From: Hormoscilla sp. GM7CHS1pb
Lineage (GTDB): Bacteria > Cyanobacteriota > Cyanobacteriia > Cyanobacteriales > Desertifilaceae
NCBI GenBank assembly: GCA_014323675.1
Contig: JACONN010000005.1
Span: forward strand, 372,001-436,000
Direction: 5' to 3'
Length of the DNA stretch: 64,000 nucleotides
How positions within the stretch are numbered: the stretch's first letter is position 1; each line of letters begins with the position of its first letter. The position numbers were made by a program, and so were the translations under genes. The notes beneath the pieces were generated by a model. The model was given only the letters and a program-made list of their open reading frames with translations. It ran no database searches and was not told the origin of the DNA. Of the stretch, positions 8,980 to 18,421 are shown piece by piece.

Positions 8980-9026
8980 GATCGCCATATCCAACTAAGC
9001 TTCGGCATCGGACAGCCCAGTCAATT
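8980..9026 (+). repeat. Cassette repeat, copy 5 (truncated)
   Basis: GATCGCCATATCCAACTAAG, CTTCGGCATCGGACAGCCC, AGTCAATT, after which the sequence changes to transposase debris. The first part matches copy 2 most closely. Confidence 0.8.
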
Positions 9027-9084
9027 AACAAGTATTGCGTGTTTTGCTCAACCAGGTAGATAACTGACTACACCTAGTGCCGGT

Positions 9085-9534
9085 AGTCTAGATTCACAGA
9101 CAGTGCCAACGGCGGTAATGGTTCATACCGATGTTGGCTATGACGGGGGCAAAAAGATCTGCTGGGCGCAAACGCTTTACTCTCGTTGATACCTTGGGAT
9201 TATTGATGGTGGTGAAGGTCGTCGCCTAAGCGCGTACCAGAGCGTGAGGGAGCAAAACTTGTCGAAGATTGTGTAAATGAAGAGCGTCAACGTTTTCGGA
9301 GACTGGTTCGCATCTGGGTCGATTAAGGTTTTTCGGGCGAAGATTTTACTCGCTGGGTCATGGATACCTTCAGCCCTTATCTCGAGGTGGTCCTACGACC
9401 GGTGGGAGTCAAAGGTTTTATCCTATTACCTCGACGGTGTCCAGTTGAGCGCACCTACTCCTGGTTGCATTGGTGCCGTCGTCTGAACATGGATTATGAG
9501 CGCTTACCAGCAACATCGGCAATCCTTTATCTAC
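9085..9534 (+). pseudogene. IS5-like DDE transposase relic
   Basis: Reading across two frames gives DSQTVPTAVMVHTDVGYDGG, KKI.., then RKRFTLVDTLGLLMVVKV, later VKGFILLPRRCPVERTYSWL and HWCRRLNMDYERLPATS. The DSQ...DGGKK...TLG and RRW(P)VERT(F/Y)SWL...R.L..DYE motifs are those of IS5-group transposases. Frameshifts and a missing N-terminus make it non-functional. It abuts a second, unrelated transposase N-terminus on the minus strand. Confidence 0.75.
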
Positions 9535-9607
9535 ATAGCTATGATTCGGCTTATGCTACGCAGACTAGCCCGAAACATTTCTTGTCTCTAGGTGTTTCCA
9601 AACATCC

Positions 9608-9783
9608 TCTAAGGTGAGCAAAACTTGCTCAGATATAGACAGTTTTGCTAGTCTACCACTTTTTTTCTTTTGTTGTTGTGATCTCTTGACGATATCTACC
9701 ATTTTTCTGTAAGTTTCAGGTAGGACACCAAATAATCGTTGGAACTCAAAAGGTTTTAGTTTGTTGGCCTGCTCTTCATTCAT
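9608..9783 (-). pseudogene. N-terminal fragment of another transposase
   Basis: MNEEQANKLKPFEFQRLFGV, PETYRKMVDIVKRSQQQKKK, GRLAKLSISEQVLLTLE is the helix-turn-helix N-terminus of the IS5/ISL-type transposases widespread in cyanobacteria (F.RLFGV...T(Y/F)..MV). The homology stops at the joint with the IS5 relic around 9608, so the catalytic part is gone. Confidence 0.65.
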
Positions 9784-10275
9784 AAGTAATCCTTATCATT
9801 CGCTCTTACTAACTACCTATTATAGCCTCACCTGTCTTGATAAATTTGAGTAAAAATACTCAGGATCTGGATTTATGCAAGAGGTCTAGTATGTTAAACT
9901 TATAGCTAATGTGCCTGAAACCCTTTAGCAATGAGGGTTCCAACACCTGCGCTTTGCTTTTGCAGCAGATCGCGTTCGACAAAAACATCAAATCCAGGTA
10001 TATCATGGGTTTGAGGCTATGAAGAGGGCAATTTAGCATACCATTTCACGAAGAGCAAAAATTTGTCAAGGTAAAAAATTTTTTGCTGTTCTTTATTTAT
10101 GTTAAAGTGCTATTTGACGAGGTTGAGATGAAAGCAGAATGCTGAAAAATGTTACTGCTCGGGCCACACCTATAGAGATAGGCGATCGAGCCCTGCTACA
10201 AAGACCGGCAGCAAGCCCTTGCGCAGTAACCTTGCCAGGAAACTATTGCATGATTGGAATGTCAAGGGAGTTTTT
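9784..10275. other. Intergenic, upstream of the metabolite gene cluster
   Basis: About 490 bp with no supported gene. AT-rich sequence around 10040-10130 is the likely place for a promoter of the left arm of the cluster, but I cannot identify boxes. Confidence 0.4.
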
Positions 10276-11571
10276 GTGATAAAAGTTACAATCGTTGGCG
10301 CTGGACCAGCTGGTTCCTTACTTGCTCATTACTTGTTACGTCGCGGTCAATACCAAATCGATATCTATGATAGCCGCCCCGATCCCAGAAAAATCTCTTT
10401 CTCTAAATACAGAACTTTCCCCCTTCTTCTTTCTGAAAGGGGATTGAACGCTTTAAGGAATATCGGATTAGAGGAAGCGGTAAAATCTCATGGAATCGAA
10501 AACACGGGAATGATTAATTATTCAAAAAACAGTAAGCCTCAGGAATTACATAGAAGAAAACCAATCCTTACTATTGACCGTAATACACTGGTAAATACGC
10601 TTTTAGAAAAGCTTGAAGAAAAAGACAAAAATCGTCAAGTCAACATTTACTTCAATTCCAGATGTATCGGAGTAGATTTTAGACATAAGCGATTGAAATT
10701 TAAAAAAGAAACAAAAGAGGAAATTACTGTTGGCTATGACTTATTGTTCGGAGCAGATGGGGTGCGTTCAGTAGTAAGAACTCACTTTCTAAATACAGAA
10801 AGGTTCGAATTTGAACAAACTTATCTCCATGAGGTATACAAAACAGTTTACTTATCGCGAGTTAATGATAAGTTAGGAATTAACTTAGAACCAAACAAGC
10901 TACACTCATGGAAATTAGAGGATGGGACGCGATTATTAGCCATGCCTCAGCCCGACAATACCTTAAGTTGTGGTTTGGTTTTTAACCACAAAAAAAATCA
11001 AGTAATGGGTATTTCTACTAAGTCAGAGGTAAGGGAATTTTTTGAGCATAATTTCCCAGAAGTTGCCACGCTAATGTCTGAATCTGAAGCCGAAGCTTTT
11101 GTCAAAAGACCAGCCTGGAACTTCGTGACAATTCGCTGCAATCGTTATCATCAAGGTGATAGTGTATTGATTGTTGGAGATGCTGCCCATGCCGTACCCC
11201 CAACTATAGCTCAAGGTTGCAATTCAGCCTTAGAAGATGTAATTGTGTTCGATCGCATTTTGGATGAGTATGATGATGACTATACTAAGGCGATACCACA
11301 GTTTACAGCTCGCCGGATACGAGATGCCCATACCTTGAAGAACCTGGCTGAGAACAGTATTCCCATATCTAAAACATTATTCGTACAGTTTGTTTTAAGG
11401 CGTAAGTTTGCTAGAACAATGAACCAACTTTTCCCCCAGTTTTTCGCACCATTTTTTTTGGATTTAATAGCCGAAACGACGGTTCCTTATTCAGAAATTT
11501 TAAAGTCAGCTAAAGATTGGGTTTCTAAAGTCAAAAAGTCAAATCATAAAATTTTAGAGAGTAGTTACTAA
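10276..11571 (+). CDS. FAD-dependent aromatic hydroxylase-like monooxygenase
   Basis: The product has about 431 residues. The start is GTG at 10276, preceded by AAGGGAG at five bases; the open frame extends further upstream but the Rossmann motif begins at once (MIKVTIVGAGPAGSLLAHYL). Class A flavoprotein monooxygenase motifs are present: GAGPAG (FAD ADP part), the DG motif FGADGVRSVVR, and the GD motif SVLIVGDAAHAVPPTIAQGC. Overall it resembles kynurenine 3-monooxygenase and related hydroxylases that act on free or tethered aromatic substrates using NAD(P)H and O2. It is the first gene of the left arm, 47 bp before the glycosyltransferase. The substrate is unknown. Confidence 0.85.
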   Translation: MIKVTIVGAGPAGSLLAHYLLRRGQYQIDIYDSRPDPRKISFSKYRTFPLLLSERGLNALRNIGLEEAVKSHGIENTGMINYSKNSKPQELHRRKPILTIDRNTLVNTLLEKLEEKDKNRQVNIYFNSRCIGVDFRHKRLKFKKETKEEITVGYDLLFGADGVRSVVRTHFLNTERFEFEQTYLHEVYKTVYLSRVNDKLGINLEPNKLHSWKLEDGTRLLAMPQPDNTLSCGLVFNHKKNQVMGISTKSEVREFFEHNFPEVATLMSESEAEAFVKRPAWNFVTIRCNRYHQGDSVLIVGDAAHAVPPTIAQGCNSALEDVIVFDRILDEYDDDYTKAIPQFTARRIRDAHTLKNLAENSIPISKTLFVQFVLRRKFARTMNQLFPQFFAPFFLDLIAETTVPYSEILKSAKDWVSKVKKSNHKILESSY

Positions 11572-11618
11572 CAACAAGATTGTTCGGTTGTTCATGTGGT
11601 TTGATCTCAAGGCAAAAT

Positions 11619-12878
11619 ATGCGAATTACAATTATAACAGTTGGAACGCGGGGCGACGTACAACCTCTCCTTGCTCTAGGGCTGGGTTTAAAAGCAGCAG
11701 GTCACAAAGTACAACTAGCTAGTAATCCTATATTCGAGGACTTTGTTAAGAGCCGGGGTTTAGACTTTGCTCCGGTGGGAGACAACTCTCAAGAATGGGT
11801 GAAACAGTTTTTCGCACAAAGCAGTAGAACGAAGTCTGCTTTGGCTAAAAAAGCCATTCTTTGGCGTATTGTTGGCTCCACTGTTGAACAGATGATGACT
11901 GATGCTTGGAATTGCTCTCAGGATACACAAGCAATCATTTATTCTCCCCTAACACTGGCTGCATATCATATAGCTGAAAAATTAGGCGTTCCTTGCTACG
12001 CAACATATGTAAGTCCAATTACTCGTACTCGTGCTTTTCCTCACCCACTGCATACATCTACTTTCAATTTGGGTGGTATTTACAACAGGCTGACTTATGT
12101 TTTTGAAGAACAATTGCGTTGGCAATTGACTCGAAAAATAATTAATCGCTGCCGACAGGAAATCCTGAAATTACCTCCTGTTCCCATTACAGGTTTCTAT
12201 TCTCAGCAGCAAAAGCAACAACTTCCCCTTCTCCATTGCTTCAGTCCTAGTGTGCTTCCAAAGCCTTCTGATTGGCCCGGGCGGGCATATGTCACAGGAT
12301 ACTGGTTTTTAGATCGGCCCGATGACTGGCAACCACCACAAGAACTGGTAGATTTCATAGCCGCTGGTTCGCCCCCAATATCTATTGGCTTCGGGAGTAT
12401 GAGCGATCTTGAAGCAAAAGCACTAACAGAATTGGTGTTGAATGCTTTGGTTGAGACAAAACAGCGAGGGATCCTGTTAACAGGATGGGGAGGTTTGAGT
12501 AGTATTGATTTACCGGATAATGTCTTCAAGATTGATTCTGTTCCCCATGATTGGCTGTTTCCCCAAATGACGGCGGTAGTTCATCATGGTGGTACTGGTA
12601 CAACGGCTGCTGTTTTGCGGGCTGGTGTACCATCTATAACTGTCCCTTTTGCTGTAGATCATCCTTTTTGGGGGCGAACGGTGGCTTCCTTGGGTGTTGG
12701 CACGTCGCCGATCCTACGCAAAGACTTAACAGCAGAGAAATTAGTTGCTGCAATTCGCACTGCCACCAGTGATGAAGCTATGAAGGCTCGCGCTCGCGTT
12801 TTAGGGGAAAAGATTCGTTCTGAAGATGGCGTAGCAAGGGCGGTAGAAATTTTTCATCGCCATTTACCAAATTATTAG
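11619..12878 (+). CDS. GT1-like glycosyltransferase (sterol glucosyltransferase/MGT type)
   Basis: About 419 residues from ATG at 11619. The N-terminal domain begins MRITIITVGTRGDVQPLLAL, the typical GTRGD(V/I)QP motif, and the C-terminal nucleotide-sugar domain has PISIGFGSM, DWLFPQMTAVVHHGGTGTTA and VPFAVDHPFWG. This is the UGT84/MGT/vancosaminyl-type GT-B fold, which glycosylates lipids or natural products from UDP- or dTDP-sugars. It lies between the monooxygenase and the leucine-dehydrogenase-like gene in one direction, so tailoring of a small molecule is the natural inference. Acceptor unknown. Confidence 0.88.
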   Translation: MRITIITVGTRGDVQPLLALGLGLKAAGHKVQLASNPIFEDFVKSRGLDFAPVGDNSQEWVKQFFAQSSRTKSALAKKAILWRIVGSTVEQMMTDAWNCSQDTQAIIYSPLTLAAYHIAEKLGVPCYATYVSPITRTRAFPHPLHTSTFNLGGIYNRLTYVFEEQLRWQLTRKIINRCRQEILKLPPVPITGFYSQQQKQQLPLLHCFSPSVLPKPSDWPGRAYVTGYWFLDRPDDWQPPQELVDFIAAGSPPISIGFGSMSDLEAKALTELVLNALVETKQRGILLTGWGGLSSIDLPDNVFKIDSVPHDWLFPQMTAVVHHGGTGTTAAVLRAGVPSITVPFAVDHPFWGRTVASLGVGTSPILRKDLTAEKLVAAIRTATSDEAMKARARVLGEKIRSEDGVARAVEIFHRHLPNY

Positions 12879-12894
12879 ATATGAGGATATCTGT

Positions 12895-13943
12895 ATGAAA
12901 CTGTTTGAAACGACTACAGAAATGGGTCATGAGCAAGTGTTATTTTACCAAGATCAAAAGGTAGATTTAAGGGCTATCATAGCACTCCACGATACCAGCC
13001 CAGGAAAAGCTATGGGGGCAACTCGTTTATGGCCTTATGTTTGTGAAGAAGATGCCTTGAGGGATGTTCTGCGTCTGAGCCGTGGGATGACTTACAAGGC
13101 GGCTTGTGCGAATATTCCTGTGGGTGGAGGTAAGGGCGTAATTATTGCTAATCCTCAGAACAAAACTGATGAAATGTTGAAAGCTTATGGACGCTTTGTG
13201 GAGAGTCTGAAGGGACTTTTTATTACAGGTCAAGATGTCAATCTTTCTCCTAAAGATGTACGGACAATTCAAAGTGAAACCAACTATGTAGTTGGTTTAT
13301 ATGAAAAGTCAGGAGGACCTGCTCCAGTTACGGCTAGAGGAGTTTTGTTAGGGATTAAAGCAGCTGTAGAGTTTTGTTGGCAGAAACAAAGACTGGATGG
13401 ACTGAAAGTTGCAGTTCAAGGTTTGGGTAATGTAGGTCAAAGTCTTTGCAAGTATTTACACCAAGAGGGCGTAGAACTTTTTGTTAGTGATTTAAACCCG
13501 AATAAAACTGAAATAGCAAAACTATTATATGGAGCCAAGGTAGTAGAACCAAGTGAAATTTACTCCCTTGATGTTGATATTTTTTCTCCTTGTGCTTTAG
13601 GGGGAGTTTTGAATAGTTTAACCATTCCTTTAATTAAAGCAAAAATTATTGCTGGTGCAGCAAATAACCAACTTGAATATGAACAAAACCATGGGAGTTC
13701 AATTGAATCAAGAGGAATTATTTACTGCCCCGATTATGTAATCAATGCTGGGGATTAATCAATGTATACAATGAAATGATTGGTTATGAAGAAGAAAAAG
13801 CCTTTGAGCAGCTTTCTAATATCTATTCTACTATTAAAGAAATTTTACTTTTAGCAGATGAACATAAAATAAATACTGGTGAAGCGGCTAGACAGTTGGC
13901 AGAACAACGCATACTTGAAAGAAATCAAAAAAAGCCAGTTTAA
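12895..13943 (+). CDS. Leucine dehydrogenase-like (Glu/Leu/Phe/Val family), one-base frameshift
   Basis: The first 287 codons are open (12895-13758) and carry PVGGGKGVI (catalytic lysine), GQDVNLSPKD and the NAD-binding GLGNVGQSL. The family's NAGGxIN motif is broken: the run after GCT has four G where five are needed, giving GGG GAT TAA. One extra G restores NAGGLINVYNEMIGYEEEK and an open frame to TAA at 13943, about 349 residues, full length. Members oxidatively deaminate branched or aromatic amino acids; the scytonemin enzyme ScyB is a relative that acts on tryptophan. Here it may supply or drain the amino acid used by the cluster. Either a real lesion or a sequencing error. Confidence 0.85.
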
Positions 13944-13987
13944 AATAATTTAATAGTAAATAGGTAAATAGGGAATTAAATTCTGAC

Positions 13988-15835
13988 ATGACAGCTAATG
14001 AAATTGACCAAGGTACTAATAATGATCTGGATTTGATTGTGCCGGATGAAGAGAATGTTGAAGTTGCTGATCGAGATACAGATAATTCCGATGAAACAGC
14101 AGTAGTCCCAAATTTGTATAAGCGTTTATTAAAATATGCCTGTCAGCAAAAAACGTTGTTTTTACTGGCTTTGATTGTAAGTTCTATCACTTCATTTTTG
14201 AGTTTCTTTATTCCCCAAATTGGTCGCTATGTAATCGATGTTATTATTCCAGAAAGACAATTTAACCTATTGCCTTGGATAGGGGTTGTTATTTTAGTGA
14301 TTTCCCTAGTGCAGGGTATCTTTTCATTTTTCAGATTTTACTTAGTAACTTTATTCGGACAAGAAACAGTTGATAGCATCCGTACTGATTTATACAAACA
14401 TATTCAAGATTTACCAATTAGTTTTTTTGAAAATCGGCGGACAGGAGATTTAATGTCACGACTGGCGAAAGATGTTGATACTATAAGTAATTTACTTTCT
14501 GCTGATTTGTTTGAGTTTTTAACTAATAGTTCCGCTTTCGTGGCAGCTTTCACTTATTTGTTTATCAGTGATTGGCAACTAACGCTTTTACTAAGTATTA
14601 GCTGGCCTTTAACTATTTTTTTGTTACATAAATTCAACAAAACATTACAGGATGCCTACCAAGCTGTTCAACGGCACGCTACATTGGTTAGTAATCACCT
14701 CCAAGATACAATATCTAATATTAATGTTATTAAGGCTTTTGGGAACGAACAGTATGAAGCTAAACGTTTTGCGGAGTATAGTCGTAACTATATCGAGGCT
14801 AATATAGGTGCTAGTCGTCTTTGGGTGATATTTTTGCCATTACTGATTGTCCTAAGTAACCTGGGTAGCCTAATTACTTTAGTTTTCGGTTCTTGGGAAG
14901 CAATGGTTGAACGAATCAGTATTGGTGAATTAGCAGCTTTCATCACCTACGTTAATCTATTAAATCAGCCGATCAAGCGCTTCAGTAGATTAACTGAAGT
15001 TCTCCAAAAAGCGGTAGTGGCGGCTAAACGTATTTTTGAAATTATGGATACTGAACCAGAAATTCAAAACAAGAATGATGCAATTTATTTGAATTCAGTG
15101 GCAGGGAGAATTACATTTGAAAAACTGGATTTTGCCTATAAAAATGCTGTCCCAGTTTTACAGAACTTCAATTTAGATATTCAGCCAGGTATGTCAGTAG
15201 CTTTAGTAGGTTCTTCTGGTGCAGGAAAAAGCACTGTTGCTAAATTAGCAGCACGTTTTTACGACCCAACAAAGGGGCGAATTTTGATTGATGGAAATGA
15301 TTTACCAAAAGTAACTCTAGATTCGCTGCGATCGCACATTGGAATTGTCCCCCAAGAAACCTTACTCCTCTACGGTACGGTGCGCGATAGTATTGCATAC
15401 GGCAAACTAGATGCCACAGATGAAGAAATTGTCGCAGCAGCTAAAGCAGCGAATGCCCATGAGTTTATTATGGATCTTCGTGATGGGTACAATTCAATTA
15501 TTGGTGAGCGGGGAGTGAAGCTATCAGGGGGACAGAAACAGCGCATAGCGATCGCTAGAGTTTTTCTCAAAAATCCGCAATTTGTGATTTTCGATGAAGC
15601 GACTTCAGCTCTAGATACCGACTCAGAGCAGCTCATTCAAGAATCTATGAACCAGCTTTTGAAAGGTCGCACTAGCTTAATTATAGCTCATCGATTATCC
15701 ACTATCCACAATGTCGATTTGATTGTGGTTTTGGAAAAAGGTCGCATTATGGAAACTGGCACTCATGCAGAATTAATCGCTAAAGGGGGAAGATATGCCT
15801 ATCTCTATAAAAAACAAATCCCGGACAACATCTAA
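13988..15835 (+). CDS. ABC exporter, fused permease and ATPase
   Basis: The product has 615 residues. The first ~45 are acidic and cytosolic (NSDETAVVP). A six-helix transmembrane domain follows (TLFLLALIVSSITSFLSFF, LLPWIGVVILVISLVQGIF, etc.), with the coupling sequence DTISNLL, then an ATPase domain: Walker A GSSGAGKST at about residue 406, signature LSGGQKQR, Walker B FVIFDEATSALD and H-loop IIAHRLSTIH. This is an MsbA/lipid A or peptide-exporter type half transporter that works as a homodimer. It lies downstream of the biosynthetic genes and is a good candidate exporter of the product. A decayed copy of its last 200 bp is at 18422-18636. Confidence 0.93.
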   Translation: MTANEIDQGTNNDLDLIVPDEENVEVADRDTDNSDETAVVPNLYKRLLKYACQQKTLFLLALIVSSITSFLSFFIPQIGRYVIDVIIPERQFNLLPWIGVVILVISLVQGIFSFFRFYLVTLFGQETVDSIRTDLYKHIQDLPISFFENRRTGDLMSRLAKDVDTISNLLSADLFEFLTNSSAFVAAFTYLFISDWQLTLLLSISWPLTIFLLHKFNKTLQDAYQAVQRHATLVSNHLQDTISNINVIKAFGNEQYEAKRFAEYSRNYIEANIGASRLWVIFLPLLIVLSNLGSLITLVFGSWEAMVERISIGELAAFITYVNLLNQPIKRFSRLTEVLQKAVVAAKRIFEIMDTEPEIQNKNDAIYLNSVAGRITFEKLDFAYKNAVPVLQNFNLDIQPGMSVALVGSSGAGKSTVAKLAARFYDPTKGRILIDGNDLPKVTLDSLRSHIGIVPQETLLLYGTVRDSIAYGKLDATDEEIVAAAKAANAHEFIMDLRDGYNSIIGERGVKLSGGQKQRIAIARVFLKNPQFVIFDEATSALDTDSEQLIQESMNQLLKGRTSLIIAHRLSTIHNVDLIVVLEKGRIMETGTHAELIAKGGRYAYLYKKQIPDNI

Positions 15836-15873
15836 ATTCCAAACTGGTGTACCTCACCTATTTGAGAAATGTT

Positions 15874-17256
15874 TCATATCTTCATATCTTTACTTTTATT
15901 GTAGGGGAATGGTTCGTTGCACCCTACTGGAAAATCAAAGAAGGGAAATAACGTGTCCCATCCTTCTCCTTGGCAAATATTAATAACTAATAAAGAGTCT
16001 GGGCGATCGCGGAAATATTCCAGCACATTTTTATAGTGGAGGTCGTAAACATAAGATAATCTGTCAGCATTAAACTGATAAGTTCCGTACACAGCACTCC
16101 GTAGTAATCTCCTCAACTGCATTTTACTTTTCTGTGACGGTGCATCGTCAAAGATAGGTTTTTTGCTCCAATGTGCTTCTATTGATTTGAGCCAAGATTC
16201 TTTTTCCCGCACCGTCAGAATGAACTTACTATTGGGATAAATTTTATCTAACTGAGCATAATAAGGAGCAACAGTAGTATCAGTAATGCCATCCCAACTA
16301 TTCAATAAAGAAAACTCGTAATTTCCTGCTATCAATTCTTGCAGAGTTGTTTCATCATTTGGAGAATGAACGACATTGATCCCCAGCATATTTAATGCCT
16401 CAGTTAAGCTTTTTGTTCCCGTGCGACTTAAGCCAATCCCAAATACTTTCATCCGCTTACTTCGCTGCCATTTTTTCGGATTAATCTTAGCGGATAATTC
16501 CAAGACTTGTTGTAAAGTCAATGCTTCTTTTTCGGCAATATTTAACTTTTCTAACTCCCTCATCGCAATCTGCGGTAAATCGGAAATTAATTGCTCAATT
16601 TCTTCTGAGTTTCCTTTAATGAATTTTCGACTGTAGTTGACAGCATAGTTAGCCACAATAAAATCTCGTTCCTCGCTGTCCTCGCTTTGCTTTATCCAAT
16701 CAGCTTGATTAACTTTTAATTTGTCTTCCAAATAACCTTTACGATTCCTTAGTTCCCTGATAACATATTTAACAAAAATATCTCGGTAATACTGAAAAAA
16801 GTCGTGAAAGATTTGAAAATGCTTAAAAGCCTTGCCTTGGTTTAGCTGACGTAGGGCTAAATGACGAGTGCTAGACTCTGGTCGCAGCACGTATTGGCGA
16901 TCGCCTTCGGGAATTTCTATTTTTTGCATCGTTCGCACTACGTCAATTCTGGTAATATGAACCCCACAATGGATGTGACCTCGGAATTGATCGAGAACGT
17001 AACAGTCTACATAAGGAAGGTTATTGTCCTGGAGAAATGGAACCATATCCTCAAAAATCAAACAATCAGCATCCGCAAATACCACAAAATCGCAATCGTA
17101 ATCTATTGCCAACATTTGCTGCACAGCCTGAGAAAATGGTTTAACATTTTCGATAATATGCACCTGCTGGGGCTGAATGTTTTTCACCGCCAATTCTAGC
17201 GCCGCATCCGAGGTTCGTTCTCCGACAGTTCTAAATACTAAGTCTATTTTTTTCAT
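15874..17256 (-). CDS. Fusion protein: glycosyltransferase-like domain plus sulfotransferase domain
   Basis: About 460 residues from ATG at 17256 (a GTG five codons upstream is also open). Residues about 1-170 look like a GT-A domain: DLVFRTVGERTSDAALELAV, then DCDFVVFADADCLIFEDMVP with a DxD metal motif. Residues about 170-270 are helical linker. From about 272 there is a sulfotransferase of the cyanobacterial/eukaryotic Sulfotransfer_4-like type: KVFGIGLSRTGTKSLTEALN (PAPS-binding loop), YPNSKFILTVREKESWL and LVINICQGEGWDTL. The separate sulfotransferase at 17818 has the same three motifs. The fusion could sugar-modify and sulfate one scaffold. It is antisense to its neighbours, converging with the ABC gene 39 bp away. 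Confidence 0.8.
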   Translation of the reverse strand: MKKIDLVFRTVGERTSDAALELAVKNIQPQQVHIIENVKPFSQAVQQMLAIDYDCDFVVFADADCLIFEDMVPFLQDNNLPYVDCYVLDQFRGHIHCGVHITRIDVVRTMQKIEIPEGDRQYVLRPESSTRHLALRQLNQGKAFKHFQIFHDFFQYYRDIFVKYVIRELRNRKGYLEDKLKVNQADWIKQSEDSEERDFIVANYAVNYSRKFIKGNSEEIEQLISDLPQIAMRELEKLNIAEKEALTLQQVLELSAKINPKKWQRSKRMKVFGIGLSRTGTKSLTEALNMLGINVVHSPNDETTLQELIAGNYEFSLLNSWDGITDTTVAPYYAQLDKIYPNSKFILTVREKESWLKSIEAHWSKKPIFDDAPSQKSKMQLRRLLRSAVYGTYQFNADRLSYVYDLHYKNVLEYFRDRPDSLLVINICQGEGWDTLFPFFDFPVGCNEPFPYNKSKDMKI

Positions 17257-17274
17257 CTCTACACTTCCCACTTA

Positions 17275-17690
17275 GAGGGCGTTTGAAAAGTCGGGCATAT
17301 TGTAAAAAAGCTTTCTGAGTATAAGCTGTGAATGAAGAATAAACAGCACCCAGAGAGCAACATGAGTAAAGTATACCCCAGTAACCTGACCCGTGCCGAA
17401 TATGAATTTCTCAGTGACATAATTCCAGAACCAAAACCCACATCTTGGCTTACCATCGCCGCACTTTTAACGCTTTGACTGTCAATGATTGCCTCAGACG
17501 GATTCTTGTGATGTTCCATTTCTATGCGAGTCCAATCCCTGAGAACATCATGGGTTTTGAGCCAAGTACCATCTTTACGCCAGTTACGGATGTGTAAACT
17601 GTCTGCCACGGCGGAAAGTCTCCAGGTAAACCCCGCCATCTCACTCCTTCTACCAAAATATAGAAAATCGCGTTCAGGATTGATCACATA
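17275..17690. pseudogene. Rearranged IS5-family transposase debris
   Basis: On the plus strand, 17362-17440 encodes an IS5-type N-terminus (MSKVYPSNLTRAEYEFLSDI). On the minus strand, 17440-17690 encodes a more central part ([35 protein letters not shown]). The two pieces belong to one kind of transposase but point toward each other, so an inversion has occurred. It lies exactly between the two sulfotransferase genes and may have been involved in bringing them in. Confidence 0.7.
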
Positions 17691-17817
17691 TCGACTTCAC
17701 GCTTGCGTCCACCAGTTTTGGCTTCACCGAATTAAGTCACTAATCAATTTACACAAATCATTTAGGCTTGCTATGATACGATTCTTATTGAGCAATTTTG
17801 TAAAAGAAAAAGACTCT

Positions 17818-18387
17818 ATGACTGCAAAGATTTTTGGTATTGGGTTATCTAAGACTGGAACAACTAGCTTACACGCCGCCCTGGAGATCCTGGGATACCC
17901 TAGCGTGCATTACCCTACAACATGGGAAGAAATCGATCGTTATGATGCAGCTATGGATATCTCCGTTGCCTGTTGTTTTGAACAATTAGATCAGCTCTAT
18001 CCTGGCTCTAAGTTCATCTTAACGGTGAGAGAGTTAAACCAGTGGTTACAGTCCTGTAAGTACCACTTTGAGCAGAGAATCAATCTAGACGAATTTTCAC
18101 CAAAAAACAGAGAAATTATTAAACAAAATAGGCTAAAAAACTATGGCACGTTAGTTTATGACGCGGTTCTTTTTCAAGAAGCATATCACAGACATGTACA
18201 GCACGTACAAAATTACTTTGCCCATAGACCTGAAGATTTACTAATTATGAATATTATTGCTGGGGATGGATGGGAACATTTATGTTCTTTTCTAAAATGT
18301 TCTATCCCTGACCAACCATTCCCCCATAAAAATATAGCCAATGAACCGCAGTTAGATGTGATGAGTCAAAGTAGAAACGCAAATTAA
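17818..18387 (+). CDS. Sulfotransferase family protein
   Basis: The product has 189 residues from ATG at 17818; the frame is open further upstream but that part overlaps transposase debris. The PAPS loop is KIFGIGLSKTGTTSLHAALE, then YPGSKFILTVRELNQWLQSC and LLIMNIIAGDGWEHLCSFL. It is shorter than usual for the family (about 200-220 residues) but keeps the N-terminal loop, the conserved strand and the C-terminal motif. It transfers sulfate from PAPS to a hydroxyl or amine. It is a paralogue of the sulfotransferase half of the fusion at 15874-17256. Confidence 0.85.
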   Translation: MTAKIFGIGLSKTGTTSLHAALEILGYPSVHYPTTWEEIDRYDAAMDISVACCFEQLDQLYPGSKFILTVRELNQWLQSCKYHFEQRINLDEFSPKNREIIKQNRLKNYGTLVYDAVLFQEAYHRHVQHVQNYFAHRPEDLLIMNIIAGDGWEHLCSFLKCSIPDQPFPHKNIANEPQLDVMSQSRNAN

Positions 18388-18421
18388 TAACAGAGTTTAG
18401 GAAACTGGTTGAATTAACATT

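Noticed and set aside
10219-10275. Upstream TTG start for the FAD monooxygenase
   Set aside because: The Rossmann motif begins right after the GTG at 10276, which has a good AAGGGAG site; the extra 19 residues have no family support.
12895-13943. Scytonemin gene cluster (ScyB homologue)
   Set aside because: No ScyA, ScyC-F or the other neighbours are present; only the dehydrogenase family is shared.
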